Position numbers and translations under genes: made by a program. Shown here piece by piece: positions 14,568 through 28,300 of a stretch of 64,000 nt of DNA. The notes beneath the pieces are model-generated. The model made no database searches. It was not told the DNA's origin and was given only the letters and a program-made list of their open reading frames with translations. Position 1 is the first letter of the stretch. Each line of letters opens with the position of its first letter. The stretch is from contig NW_026515515.1 in NCBI RefSeq assembly GCF_014898815.1, positions 186,001-250,000 on the forward strand. The letters run 5' to 3'. Source of the stretch: Panonychus citri. Lineage: Eukaryota; Arthropoda; Arachnida; Trombidiformes; Tetranychidae.

Positions 14568-15402
14568 TTAAGCATAAGGCATCCAATTGCTACTATCTTC
14601 TGGCATTAAATGTCCTGTACAGAGTAAAATTACATCAATAATCCACCAGATACCAGCTCCTCCCAATGTAAGTAGTTTACCAACAGCGGTTCCCGTATGA
14701 CCTAAACAAAAACGATCCATTCCTAGGAATCCCAATAGAATAGAGTAAAGCAATGTAGTAACAAAATAGTGTCCAGTGTACCTTTTAGAAGCAAAAGAGA
14801 AAAGAAAAAAAAACATTAGAAAATAGTCTCAAAGATACTTAAAGGTTTAGATTGTTAGGATAACTTTTGAATAGGGAAAAATAGGAAAACATCATGATCA
14901 TGATTATATTACATACTTTATGCACGGAAATCCATCTTTCATGAAGGTTCTATTACCATAACAACCTATTCCAGGTAAAACTGTACAATTTACTTTGGTT
15001 CGGTTAACCTCTTCGTAACTTTGTCCACCAAATTTCAAGCATCCATATTTTAATTCTTCATAAGCTGTTTTGTTCCCTTTCAGATCCAATGGAGCTTCAC
15101 ATTCTAAGAAATCAAGATCTCTATGGGAAAAGAAAAGAAAATCAAGTCGTTAGATTAAAATTACTTAAAATAGAACACACATATTAGTTAAATAAACAGT
15201 TGAACATACAATCATTAACGATGTAATTAATTGAATAAAAAAAACAATTAAGGTTAATAAAAGCGTTTAGATATAAACAAGAGTTTAAAGATACTTACAG
15301 ATTTTCACAAGGAACATGAATTGAGAAAACATAATTGGTAAACCAAAGAAAGTAAATCAATGAGATCCTAAAGGATGTGATGGACAACCACTTAAAAGAC
15401 AT
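14568..15402 (-). CDS. TM2D2: TM2 domain-containing protein 2
   Basis: Three exons read in minus order: 15402-15299, 15120-14917 and 14781-14568, giving 173 residues. The ATG at 15402 was chosen because an in-frame stop lies just upstream and the first ~30 residues form a hydrophobic signal peptide before PCENLD. Exon 2 has the family's cysteine-rich luminal domain (FLEC, YGCLKFGGQ, GIGCYG, PCIK). Exon 3 has the two membrane segments with GMDRFCLGHTG between them (the DRF motif) and the diagnostic tail GIWWIIDV...SNW. Both introns are phase 2; the second rejoins CIK to YTGHYF. Length and residues match metazoan TM2D2 closely. TM2D proteins are endosomal or plasma-membrane proteins; in flies the family supports Notch signalling. 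TM2D2 lies on the same strand as Caprin, about 840 bp beyond its stop. Confidence 0.95.
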
Positions 15403-16239
15403 AAATTAACTCATTAAATTAATAACCAAAAATTAACTCAATCAAAAAAATAAGAGGAAAACATTTAATCAGTTGAATTAAAATTTCTCTCAATTGTAAA
15501 CAAACAAATTGGATTAACCAGAAAATCCCAATACCAAATTAGTTCCATCGGAGAAAAAGAGATGGCGTTACAATCGAATATCTCAACGAAACAATTTTTT
15601 CATTTTCTTAATTGTTTATTAAATTAAAAGGTAATCATTTAATTTAGATTAATTATTGATCACTAATCTTCAGTGGATCTGCATAGTCAGTGGAAAAATC
15701 GCAAGGTCTTGTATCGGTCGAGTTTTATGATTGATAGAAAATCGAAAAAATTAAAATTTTGATCATATTAGTTTTCAATGTAATCGAATTGTGATTAGAA
15801 TTTGATTTAGATTATTCAATTGGTGAAAAGAGAAGAGATTAATTGAATGGAATCAAGTTGGTTAAATATTTTTTTCACTGAAAGCGAATCGTTTCTTTTA
15901 TTATCTTTTTTTTTAAAGCTTCATATTCAAGCCAATGGAGAAATTGAGAAAAAGGAAAAGGAAAAGGAAAAGTGTGAGAGAAAAAGATAAAGAAAGAGTG
16001 AAAACATTGTGGAAGTTAAGGGTTGAGAGAGTTGGGAAAGATTCGAAAAAAGTAGGGAACCAGAAGAAAAAAAGTAGAGAGCAAATAGAAGAAAAAAAAA
16101 GGTGTTGGACTCTAAGTGATTAATCTCGACTAATCAAGATTCTTCACAAAAGAAAAAGGAATTATTTAGTGTTATTATTATTCAAGAGAAGAAAAGAGAT
16201 AGAAGAGTCTTGGGTTCTTTTGTTGTTGTTGTTGTTTCT
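15403..16239. other. Intergenic region between TM2D2 and Caprin
   Basis: This holds the TM2D2 promoter and 5' UTR and the Caprin 3' UTR. The only distinctive block is a K/E/R-rich purine stretch at about 15935-16120. Its open frame looks compositional and I do not call it a gene. An AGATGGCG motif lies at 15560-15567. Confidence 0.55.
15560..15567. promoter_or_regulatory. AGATGGCG promoter motif upstream of TM2D2
   Basis: AGATGGCG lies about 160 bp upstream of the TM2D2 start codon. The same octamer, on the other strand, sits about 185 bp upstream of Caprin, and a related ATGGCGGG lies upstream of SPOUT1. It resembles YY1/Pho (ATGGC) or CTCF-core (AGATGGCGC) sites. This is inference from short motifs. 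Confidence 0.3.
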
Positions 16240-19200
16240 TTATGACCATTGATTGGAAACATTTCGATTATCAGAAATGTTCTTAGGTTTGTTATCTTGA
16301 GGTTTGCCGGAGCTTCGAACACCAGGACCACCTCCACGTCCACGAGAACTATAACCATTAGAGGAATTGTACTTGTTTGCACGAGGAGGACCAGAGTTAC
16401 GATCTCCTCCGCCACCTCCACGACCACCACCTCGTCGGTATCTTCCATAATTTGATCCATAACCACCTTGATTATCGTCTCCTTGATAAGATTGTTTATC
16501 TCGACTAGGTCCTTGATTATTTCGTGAGTTATCATGTTGTTGATGAGGAGCCTGATACTGAGTAAAGGTTACCTCCGGTCCATAGCCAGCAAGCATAGAT
16601 TGACCAAGAGCAGCCATGGTCATACCGTGATTCTGGTTATCATTGTTTGATTGGTTAGAGGTCATTTGCTCGTTGGAGCCAGTTTGATGTGGGTTCATTG
16701 TTTGGCCGGTTAATTGTACAGGTAAACCAAGCAATGAAGGATTTGCAATGGGTACTGGTTGTACGAATGTTCCTCCAGTCATCATGGCTGTGAACCTTTG
16801 GTTTGTGAAAGTTTGTGTTGGTATGGGTTGATGATTTGGACCAGTAGTCTCAAAGGTTGTAACATCTTTAGTCATGTTGTTGACTGATGACATTGGTGGG
16901 ATGCACGTAGAAGCAAATTGAGCTGCTAACGCTTCCACACTTTGATTGTTACCATAAGCTGCTGAATATGCACCAGTTACAGGAGCCATTGCAACTACCG
17001 CTGGATCCATATGAGGTGCATTTTCCATTTCTAATCGAGACTCTTGCAAGAAATTATAACTATTTGGTGGAGCCGCAACAGGATTACCCACTCCAGGACC
17101 TCCAACATTACTTAGCATTTCTTGTAAACCAGGCTGGTTAGAGTTTGGATTTCTGGGTTTATTTTGATGTTGCGATTGATGCGATGGGTGAGACGGTTGA
17201 GACTGATATTTATTAACTCCACTGATATCCGGTTTTACTGGTGCTTGAGAATCATTCGATACAATAGGTTGGATTGGGCTAGATTCAAAGTTTGGTCTGC
17301 TTAAATTTTCATCATCCGTAACCCTAGATAAGTTACCAGTTTCTGCGACTTGCGGTTGCTGAGGTTGACTTGTTGCTGAGGATAAGCTGGATTTAGAGAC
17401 AGCATTTGTAGCGGATACACTGATAGAGGTAGACTTTTCGAAATAACCACTGTCGCTGATGGATAGTAAGGTTTCCTTCAGTTCTTTATAAGATGTTCCT
17501 TTAAACGCATCTGACCTAATACCTTCGACTAAAGCAAGATATCGTTCTGCTGTTTTGGTGTGGTTCTTGTTAGCTTCATCAACCTTACTCCTTTCCGAAT
17601 CAACAATCTTGCTGAACTCTTCCAAATGCTGAATCTTATCTTCAGTAAGTTGCTGTAAGAAAAAAAAAGATTGATGGGAAAAAAGGGTTGTGGTTAATTT
17701 ACAAACTAGTTACAGCAAGATAAACAATAGGTATTAAAGTAAAAATATATATACATATAAGAGAATCAAAAAGAACTTACAATAGCCCCATTAGTTCCTT
17801 TAATAAAGTCGTTTTTAACATCAGCATTGAGGTTACCTAACAGATCATGGAACAGGAAAACTAGTCTTAAACGTTCAATTTCCTTAGGATCTCTAGTAGG
17901 TCGTTCCTTTCTTGCTAACTTTTTCATTTGCTTAACGTGCTATATATAAATATATGTATAATAAAAAAAGAAAAATGAAAAAATAATTGATTAAACAATG
18001 GAATAAATTTTTATAATAACATTCAACTTACGTCAGCAAAAATTGTTTGGACATTCTTTTTAAATTCACGGAAAAAATCCAACATTTCGGTAACCTCTTC
18101 ATAACGTTTGACTGCTTTCCTCTGGTCAAGATTCAATTCCTTACCAGCTTTAGCCTCGTCTCGATATTGCTCCAAACGTGACTGTTGTAAGAGAAAAAAA
18201 ATAAAAGAAAGAGAGAAAAGAGAAAAGAGAAAGAGAAAATTAGTAAAAAAAATTTTTGAAAGATAATGAGCTGAGACCCGAAATCTTTGATAATAAAAAG
18301 GGAAAAATTGACACCCACAGGAAAATGAAAAGATTAGCGAAAAGCCATTTTGAATACACCACCCAATAGAACTTTACTCTTTCCTAACCAAAATCTCTCT
18401 TTCTCTTTATCTCTCTCTCTCTCTCTCTCTCTCTGCTCTCTTCTCTTAAAAATTAACCACCACAAAAAAAGAAGCAGCAAGTGTAAGACACTCAAATAAC
18501 CGGCATGTTTTTCAATACCTGCCTTTTTGAATTACATTCATCAAAATAGGAATCACAAGCTGAGAGAAAAGCATGATCAATAAAATATGCGAATGATGGT
18601 CAATCTAATAACCTGTATGGTTTTAACAAGTGAACCAGAAAAGAGAAGAGAGAAAAAAGGCAACAATGAAAGAGTAAAAAAAGAGAAAAGAAAGTAAATT
18701 AAGGAACAAAGCTCACTGACTGTCGCAGGTTTCAAAATCAAGAAAGACCCACTCATCTTCTTTCTTTTTTTCTCTTTCCGTTTTCTTCAACTCACCTCAT
18801 CTCTCTTTCTTTTTCAATCTTCCACACACAGAAAAAATCTTTTATCAAGCCAAAGCAAAAAAGCCCCATGTTGCCCGGTCAAGGAAGAATAAAAGTAAAG
18901 AAATAGACACACACATTCATATGAATTTATATGAAACAAAAAAAAAAGTAAAAAGAAAGAGAAAAAAGACAGAGAAACAACGCCGGAGACATTTTAAGAG
19001 AAGAGAAAAGAAAATCATTAAAAGAGAAGAAGAAAAATTGTCAAACCGAATAAAAGTGAATTAAAATGACCAGACAATCGATAAATCATCATGACTAATT
19101 ATTTATTGACTAAATTAGTCATTAAATCGAGTAATTAAATTGCATAAAAAAATTCACTTAAAAGAACAAAAGGAAAAACCTTTTGGTAAAATTATTCTAA

Positions 19201-19336
19201 AAAAAACACTTACCTTTCTCTTCTCTAAATTACGGATCTTGTTATCTACCAAGAGTTGAACCTTGTTGAGAGGTTCTTGGTGAGGATCAGGTAAAGTTGA
19301 TCTATCAACTTTGTTAGGATTAGTAACAGAAGGCAT
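16240..19336 (-). CDS. Capr: Caprin family RNA-binding protein
   Basis: Four minus-strand exons, all in phase 0: 19336-19214, 18181-18032, 17939-17781 and 17652-16240, giving 614 residues. Residues 28-210 form the helical HR1/dimerisation region, starting with the family signature VDNKIRNLEKRK and ending near GTSYKELKETLLSISDSGYF. A YNFLQESRLEMEN segment (17023-17058, about residue 343) matches the G3BP/Rasputin-binding motif of Caprin-1 (YNFIQDS type). The C-terminus is an RGG/RGRGG RNA-binding tail (about residues 548-593). Caprins are cytoplasmic RNP and stress-granule proteins that act with G3BP and FMRP to control translation. The start MPSVTNP at 19336 is preferred; an in-frame MIHIIS start 18 bp upstream is possible, and CATTAG just before the ATG could be a 5' UTR splice acceptor. 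Confidence 0.93.
18182..19213 (-). other. First intron of Caprin
   Basis: This 1.0 kb intron is rich in AG/CT low-complexity sequence, including a CT microsatellite at 18411-18434. I see no additional exon. Confidence 0.7.
18411..18434. repeat. (CT)n microsatellite
   Basis: A run of about 12 CT units in Caprin intron 1. Confidence 0.9.
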
Positions 19337-19519
19337 GCTAATGATGTGAATCAATTACAACAATTGAGAAAAGAAAACAAAAGAAGTATTAATCAAATTG
19401 GAATTATAATTAATTAAACAAAAAAACACAAGAAATCACAAAAAAAAATGAAAGAAAATCTTTACACACAAATGTAGACAGAGAGAAACTGGAAGAGCGA
19501 AAGAGGAAAATGAATCTGA

Positions 19520-19528
19520 GCGCCATCT
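19520..19528. promoter_or_regulatory. GCGCCATCT (AGATGGCGC) motif upstream of Caprin
   Basis: Read on the minus (coding) strand this is AGATGGCGC, about 185 bp upstream of the Caprin ATG. It equals the core reported for CTCF-like sites and contains a YY1-like ATGGC. It parallels the TM2D2 upstream octamer. Confidence 0.3.
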
Positions 19529-20137
19529 ACATTTTCTTTTAAAGGTTAATTGATTTTCATCGAATTTTCAATTTTTTTTGTTCGCTTAATTGAATTAATC
19601 TAATTGATAAAAGAATAAAATTCCAGATAAACAATTAGATTGATTTTAATCTCTAAACTTTAGGGTAAATTGTCCCAATATTTGAAGAGATTATTTTTCC
19701 TTTTTCGTATTGTTTATAATTCCGATTAAAAGTAAATTAAGATTAAACATTTTAACTCAATCATTTTCTAGTCGATTTGATTGTGATTAGAGTTTAGTGA
19801 TTAAACTTTTTCATTTTGTTTACTTATCAATACATTTGATAATTTTTCTTTCTTCTTCTTTTTACAATTAGAATCGATTAAATTTTCTAAAATTTAGATA
19901 ATTGTAAAAGTTATTCCAAGTTATTTTTTCTCTTTGAAATGTAACTTTTCTCGAATTCTATTTTTAAAGATTCAAATAAAATCAATCAATAGAAACGATT
20001 GATTAGCGAAATGAGAAAATAAATGTTACCAAAAATATATAAATATAAAAAAAACGAAACAATTTCGTTCACCATAATATTTACAATTGTGGAAAATCAA
20101 TAAATGATTGATGTATTGTACCTTGGAAATTGGCTAA

Positions 20138-21498
20138 TTATTGGTTTATTATCGTTTTTCTCATTAATTTAGGTCTTAAAGCTGCTAAGGAAATTAAAAT
20201 GGCTTCCTCTGTCCGAATTGTATTCGACCCTTGGTCAGGGCAAGTATTAAGATAAAATTTAAATATATTCCTAGGATCACTGATATTGGAATATGTTGTA
20301 TCAGCATCGATTGCAGCTTCGATTCCTTTTAAACCACCGAAAACAATTAGACAATGATTAAAGTTATCGGGTAAAGATTCAATTGTGGCATCGACATTGT
20401 CACCTCTTTCCGATGTTCCTATGGTTAAATCGTATCCACCTTCAAATGGACATTCATTAAGAATATTTGATAAACTGGATGCAAGTCGAACCGAATAACC
20501 CCAATAACAACCAGTTCGATCTCTGGGTGCATTTGGTGGAACTGGTTTACCTTTCAATTTTTTAGCAGAATTATTATCAGAATCTAATTCAATCGTAACT
20601 CTTAATCCAGGAGTTAACGATTCCTTTATGAAACAATCTTTTTTCAGGCCAATATTAACATAACAACCTCCTTTCTCTGGATGGACACTATTGGTGACAA
20701 TTCCTTCCCTAAATTGGGATTCATCGTATTCCTTAAGATGGTGACCTGTATCGAGGGGATTTAGAAGACCTAAAAAAAGAAAATTTGAAAAAGTGATGAT
20801 AAGAAATACTGACCAATTAAATTAGGAATTAGACAAAAAGTCGATCGATCTAAAGATAATCAAACATTTCTTTCTCCTTCTCTAGTTATTGGTAACGGAG
20901 AAAATACTGACCTGCATATTGTAGATCTTCGTGTAACGGGAATAAATGTTTTCGTAAATATTGTGGACACTCAAGGTATTGTAACACTTTGGCCATTTGA
21001 ACTAAACATTTCCTCCTATTGTCACGTTTCAATGTTTCATCATCCATACTCTCCGGAATAGCATATTCATCATAGATAACAATCTCGTCAACATTAAATA
21101 TAACACAAGCTCGAGCAATCTGACCAATTAGATAAGTTCGCAATTCTTTAGATTGAGCATTATTTAAAATGGAACCAGGAACAGCAACACTAATTGTATA
21201 ATGAATACCCTTCACTTTTTCCTCTTTCTCAATGTTTTCTTGAACTTTTTTCTTCTCTTCTTCTTTTAGAGTCTTCTCTAATTTCTTTTCCTCTTTCTCC
21301 TTTTTCCATTGTTGCTTTTCCTTCCCTGAAAAACAAAACCAAAAATTAGTAAAAGTCATTAATAAAAAACAAAACAAGAAAATCAAAAATCTAAAAATTA
21401 AATGACCATAACTACTCACTTCGTGCTCGCCAATCAACCTTCATTTGTGGAACCAAAGTTGCCCCAGGTTTAGAATCATTACTTTTAACTTTACCCAT
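20138..21498 (-). CDS. SPOUT1: SPOUT1/C9orf114-like SPOUT methyltransferase (CENP-32)
   Basis: Three minus-strand exons: 21498-21420, 21325-20912 and 20769-20138, giving 374 residues against about 376 in human C9orf114. Both introns are phase 1. The first ~80 residues are lysine/glutamate-rich. Next come IHYTISVAVPGSILNNAQS, the LRTYLIGQIARA helix, YLRKHLFP, the inserted domain with CYVNIGLKKDC, then GCYWGYSVRLA and the knot region DLTIGTSERGDNV and LIVFGGLKGIEAA, ending TIRTEEAILISLAAL. These are the conserved blocks of the family. SPOUT1 is a putative RNA methyltransferase with an alpha/beta trefoil knot; the human protein associates with spindle and kinetochore and with RNA. It is divergently arranged with tryptophan hydroxylase, sharing an 884 bp spacer. 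Confidence 0.93.
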
Positions 21499-22381
21499 GA
21501 TTCCAGAGAATAGAACGAAATAAAATTAATTTAATTAACAATTGATAAACAATCAAGAATCCCAATTAATTAAACTAAATTTTCAATTCCATTTGTAAAC
21601 AAATTGGAAACATGCCTAAACCACGTGACCAACAGAATATCAACCAATCAAATTCTCAATGGCGGGTAATTCAAAAAACTTCGAAAATGCAAAAAAAAAT
21701 GAAATTAATCAAAAAATTGGAAACAATTAAAACTTCAGAGAAAATTTGAATAAAATTTAATGGAAGTTATGAGTAAATGATTTCTGTTAAATGCTAAAAT
21801 TGTTAGTATTTAAAGGTTAATATGATGAAAAGAAACTTTTGATTGAATGATTTTCATCTTTGTTAATTGTTTACTTTGAAATTAATGATTCTGAGAAAAA
21901 AAAAGTTCAACAATTGAGATAATCTGAAAGCCTATGACAGTTGAGTTATAATGATAATGAATAAGATGATGATGAAAATGAAGATGATTTGACTCATGAA
22001 GTTGCGCATTAAACTAGAACAACAAACTAAATCAAATCTATTTTGATGAAAGAATCAAAAAGTAAGAAAAAAAAAGTATATAGCCCAATCCAAATGATTA
22101 TCACCAATGTTTCAACTAATAATTTAATCAACTTTCAATTAAATTTAATCTTGTGAGAGTCTTGATTATGATAAAGTGTTTTCGATCACAATCAACTAAT
22201 CGAAACTTGTTAATTTAAGTTAAAAGTTTTCAGTTTTATAAGTAAATCGGACGATACAAGAAGGAAAATCCAATCGTCGAATCTTAAACTTGAAAAGACG
22301 AAAAGAAAAGTAATTAACTAATCTGATTAACTTAATATCGAAATTTAAAGTAAAGAAAAAAAAAGTTAATTAGAACTCGAA
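21499..22381. promoter_or_regulatory. Divergent promoter region between SPOUT1 and TPH
   Basis: The two genes point away from each other across 883 bp. Close to SPOUT1 lie a palindromic E-box CACGTG (21622-21627), a CCAAT box (21644-21648) and CAATGGCGGG (21658-21667), an arrangement typical of a housekeeping promoter. The half near TPH is plain AT-rich sequence. Motif assignment is by eye. Confidence 0.45.
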
Positions 22382-25300
22382 ATGAACAATTTACGAAGAT
22401 ATCGATTTCAAACTCGACGATGTTGTTCAACTCCAGCAGTTGCGAGTTTACCTGATTTCTCTGATTCTTACCTGGAAGATTTGAAGGTAAGATAATTAAT
22501 CAATTAACCAATTAATTGTCGAATCAATCAACGAATCAAATTGTCTAGAACGAGAAGACTTCCAATAGTAATTGTATTAGAATTGGTTGATAAAAGTGAT
22601 CAAAAGTCTTCTGTTGGTTAAATGTTTTATCATCAGAAATTAGATAAAAAATTGATTGTTGTTAATTGTTGATGCTTGACCTCTAATTATCTTCCAACTA
22701 CAATGAATGAAAATGAAAATATAATCAAATTGCCAAAGGTAAACTAAAATGTTCATTAGATTTGTCTGCTCGAGTAATTAAAGATGATCAGTAATCAATT
22801 TGATTTGAGATTTTTAAAGTTTCAAATATTAATCGAGGTGAATTGATTGTTACCTGATATTAATTAACCATAAGGATTAATTAATATGGTCGATTTGATC
22901 AATATGGTTAATTGAATTTTAAGATTTTAATTAATCGTGATTATTAGATTTATATATCAACCTTAAGGTTGATATTAATTTCAATCTTTATGTATAAAAA
23001 GAAAATTGTTCTTGATTAAAATCAATCAGTTAATCATTAAGATTATAAACAATTAGTTAATTTAATTTGTTCAACAAATTTTGGTGTCTTCGGGACCTTC
23101 TGCGTGTCAAGTATATTAATTGATTTCTATCCAAATGAAATGCTCAGTAGATGAATAAAGTATTAGGATGAAGGTGAATATTATGAAATTATATTCTGAG
23201 TATAATAGTATTGCGATTATAATGAAGTTATAATCTTTGTTCACAATCTTAGAGACAAGAAATTCAATGAAGTATCATCAGTATCCTAAGTTACTGAATC
23301 ATCATCATCATCACCACCATTCCAGTTCTCATCAATCCTCATCCTTATAAACACCTATCAACAGGTTAACCTTTTCTGTAAAAGAAGAAAAAAGAAAGAG
23401 AAGAGAAAAAAGTTTCTCTCATTTTCTCTTTTTAAATGATGCTAATAATATTCTGAACCGATAACATGATACAATTCAATGATTCTTCGTTATCACCTTA
23501 GAAACCTCTACAATTCTCATTATCACAATCACAATCACAATCATCCCTCTCATCATCATTGCTCATCTTTATTTCCACCTTCACCTTTTCCATCATCATC
23601 ATCATCATCATCCTCAAGCTCCATTGATATGATAGAGAGAGAGAGGGAGAAGGAGAGATAGAAAAAAAAAGAATTTGAGATTTTCTTTCCTTCCCTTTTA
23701 CCTCAATCGATTTTCACTGACAGATACGCGACATCATCATCATCATTACCATCGTTATCTATCATCTAGTGGTGTTGATGTGAGGAAGAAGATGATGAGA
23801 AGATGGAGGATGAAAAAAGGAGGAGGAAAAAGATGAGGATGGTAAAGTGTTCATAGTAACCAAGGTGAAAGATTAAAAGTGAAACTGAATCAACGGTAAA
23901 CGTTTTTATCTATCGCCTTAAAAGGCTATATAACAATCATCTTAACGATGATAAATAATAATCTAATCATAACACATCGAAAGGTATTGATAACGAAAGT
24001 ATCGATTCCATTTTGTTAACTGACCAATATGATTACTTTTCCATCATTAACCTTCATCATTTATCCAACGATTAATAAACTGTTTCAGTTGTTTACCGAA
24101 AAAATTTCCAACAATAATTAATAACAATTCAAGTTTAACTTAAGAATATCCTTTAAATTTAAAAGTTCCTATGAATAAGAAGTAAAAGTTTTTTTTCATA
24201 TATTCTTTAGAATAAAAATATCTCTGCAAGTTCGAGGAATAAGAAAGTTCTAAACTGTTCATTAGATGAACCTATACGTTTCTCGTTATCCTGGGACAAT
24301 ATTTTTTCAACAAATTGTGATACGTTTTTTACAGAAAAAAATCTTCATCGAAAAGGACGAACGATTGAAGGAACTTAAAGAGGAACAGTCTGGTTCTGAT
24401 CGGTCAGTTTCACCTTGTCCACCATCTCTACCCTTTCGAGCACCACCACAACCACCACTTCCACCACCTGAACCAACAACAGCTCAACCAGTCGTTCCTA
24501 AACTTGACCCGAAAGATATATCAGTCCAAAAGAATCATGGAACTGATTCTTCTTCCTCATCGTCATCAAGTGAAACTGTTGAACGAAACGAAAAACTTTT
24601 CGATGGAGTTGTTGCCGAAAATGTTAACGATCAACAATTGGAAAAAGTTGATGACCCCAACGAGAAAAGAAATGTTCAAATTGAATCTCGAACAAAAGAT
24701 GAAAGTTCTTCAGGTCAACAGGTCAAATGGGATGATGATGTTTTCGATTCGAGTCATTGTAATGCGAACATTGTTGGTTCTAATGCGATGGTTTTTTCGC
24801 TCAATAACCAAGTCGGTGGTTTGGTTCGAGCTCTTCGAGTTTTCCAGGTAAGATCTTTACTATTGTTTTGATTATATTTTATTTTCTCTAAAAAAACTTC
24901 TGTCAACCTGTTGATTTGAATCTATCCAGGAATTGGGAATCAATGTTCATCATATTGAATCGCGAAAATCTCGTCAAAGAGAATCAGAATATGAAATTTT
25001 CGTTAACATTGATTGTGATGATTCTCAACGGATGAATGAGCTTCTTCACCATTTAAGACACGAAGTTGATTGTTGTACTTATGAAGAGTTCGAACGTTCA
25101 AAACATCGAACTGTCACTCGAAGTAAAAGTAAATCTCGATTATTATCACAAGCATCAATGGACAATGGTAATTTCATTCCATTATTATTTCCATCATCCA
25201 ACATAAAATCGCACGGAAATTTTGATAATATCTAATATTCTTTCCATTTAAAAAAAATTATTCAGAACTTCTTCATGAAGGAATGCCCTGGTTCCCTAAA

Positions 25301-28300
25301 AGAACATCAGAATTAGATTATTCATCAAATCGAGTTCTAATGTATGGATCAGAATTGGATGCTGATCATCCGGTAAGTATTAGTTAACAATCAATACTAA
25401 CAACAAAAATCATTCTTAATTGTTTGTCATCATCTCATTTTCACTTTTCAAACTGAAACCGGAAATTGGAATAATGAAAACCATGATGATAGGGTTTCAA
25501 AGATCCGATTTATCGTGAGAGGCGGAAGTACTTTGCTGATGTTGCTTTTAACTATAAACAGTAAGTAACCAAAAATTCACCACCAATATGCTAATTTCAT
25601 TAACAATTTACTGAATAATTTCATAGAATCTCATAATTCATGATAATAAGTTTACATCAAGATGTTTGATGAATATACAATCATGTTTATCATTTTGACC
25701 ACAAGCTTTTCTCATGATAAATGATGATAATTTAATGAACATTAATCAACTTAATCAAAAATTGATTAATCTTTTTTTTCTTACCCTACAATCAATAATT
25801 ACATTCCAGTTAAATGTTAAACGACAATCATATCAGGTAAATGTTTGTCTATTGATCAACAGGTAATGTGACGAGAATGATGATTATATTTTACCATTAG
25901 AAATAATCAGGTAACAATTTAAGAGTTGATGGTATTTTAGATTGATCATAATTGAGCTTGATAATCAAAGGGAATAGTTTTAACCTTTTAGATTGATTTG
26001 ATTTACACCAATGGTTAATAAAATTAAAGGTGGAAAAGTTTCAAAGTTGAAAAAATTGAATGAATAACATTTCCTGATAGAGGAACAATTGAACCAATTA
26101 CCACAAGCATTTTGCTATCAGAACTCAGAATAGTAACTATGGTTACCTGAAATAATATCTTAAAGTGTAAGAGAGAGAGAAAAGGAAATAACTTAATAAC
26201 AGAATGAGATAGAATCAGAATTCAGAATAATTTGGTGAAAATGACAAAAGTCGAAAAAAGGAAATGAATGATTCTGATTAAATCGATGATCACGATTACT
26301 AAGAAGACGATAATGATTATGCATTAGGAAAATCTAAATGGATGAGAAAAAGAAGACAATATCTCATGAAGAAAAGGTAAATTCCAGGATGGAAATGATG
26401 AAGATAGACAATTATATTCAGTTGATTCTAATTGACGTACAACTGCAACAATTATAATATATTGACACGATGGTGATGAAAGAATTAAATTTAACCCGAT
26501 GAAAGTAACTTAATGAGAAAACACAAAATTAATGTCAACTAATTATTCTCATCTATTGGAATATTTTCTCAAATAATCAAAGTTTCATTGTTTTTTTCCT
26601 CTTTCTTACCAGTAATGAGCCAATTCCTCGAGTTGAATACACCGAAGTCGAGGTAAAAACTTGGGGAATCATTTTCGAGGAATTGACCAAATTATACTCT
26701 AAACATGCATGTAAAGAGTTCAATAAAAACTTATCCCTGTTAATTAAATACTGTGCTTATCGGAAGGATAATATACCTCAATTGGAAGATATTTCCCAAT
26801 TTCTGAAAAGTAAGTTCAATCAACAAAAGTTGGAAATTCAATATGAAAAATAGTTATTGAGAATTATAAAGAAATTTTTCTCTGTTTGGTGTCGACATCT
26901 AGCGAATCGGAATCAAACCTCTGAACTTTTTTCTTCTTCCAATTGAAAAACTTTTTCTTTCTCTTTGACTATTTTTTTTTCTCGATCTTTATTGTTATTA
27001 TTCAGATCGAACAGGATTCACATTGAGACCAGTTGCTGGTTATTTATCGGCTAGAGATTTTCTCGCTGGATTAGCATTCAGGGTGTTCCATTGTACTCAA
27101 TATCTAAGACATTCAAGTGATCCCTTTTACACACCAGGTAAGAAATGAAATTAACTAATTGCTTACAAACTGGTTTAATTTTTCCAATCAGATATGAAGA
27201 AAAGGAGAGAGAGAGAGAGAGAAAAAATAACAGAACTAATAATCTAACAAAAAGATAAAGACGTAAACCAAACCAATTAAGGATGCGAAATGTAATTGTA
27301 AATGAGAAGCTTTTAATTGCAACGAAAACCTTGTCTATCTGTTTTTGTCTGATAATCAAAAAGGAAATCAAGGTTATATCAATATCGAAGGCAAAAAAAA
27401 TTAGCCTTCATCGTCCAGTGAATATTATCTCTCATAAACAATGAGACAAAATGACCAAAGTAAAAATATATATGAAAAAAAAGTTCTGATAACAATATCC
27501 TGTTTCTCTCTCTCTCTCCCCCCAATAAGAACCTGATTGTTGCCATGAAATCCTTGGACATTGTCCATTACTGGCAGATGAAAGTTTCGCTCAATTTTCA
27601 CAAGAGATTGGATTAGCCTCGTTGGGAGCAAGTGATGAGGAAGTTGAAAAACTGGCAACGGTAAGAAATTATTATTATCTTTAATTTTACTGTCAAAAGA
27701 TTTTCACATTTATATAAGTTCAGAGACTCAACCCAAACGGAACCTTTTTTTTATATCAAATCTTCAGCAATTCACTTTTTTCTCGTCTCCTTCCATCATC
27801 TTGACCATTATTTTTATTCTCCATCCTCATCCTCCCATCCTATCATCATCTTCATCTTCCGCCTTCTCCACAAAGCCTAAATTACTGTTAAAACCTTAGT
27901 TCACCCATTTACTTCCTCTCTCTCTCTCTCTCTTCTAGATTTAATTTCTGCCTTTTTTTATCCTTTTCAATCTCTCACACTTCTCATTGGACAATCACTC
28001 GATTCGAAACTTTTTCGGCCATTTTTAAAGTCTATTAACTGTCATTCGCGTGACCAAATGATTACACAACCATTAACTAACAAAATTTATTATAATCTAT
28101 GATATCAATGTGTCTATTTACAATGACAAATTGATAAGTTAATTTGCATCACAATCAACTTGATGATATTACACATGTAGACTTTCATGGAAACACTGAG
28201 GCGACTGGTCAATAGATGTAACTGACCATTAAACATAAAGAAAGAGAGAGACATATGAGACACTTTAGGGCGGTAAAAAAAGAGAGAAAAGATCATTTTT

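Noticed and set aside
15935..16123. 62-aa K/R/E-rich plus-strand frame
   Set aside because: Purine-rich low complexity between TM2D2 and Caprin; no conservation signal, and it lies antisense to both genes.
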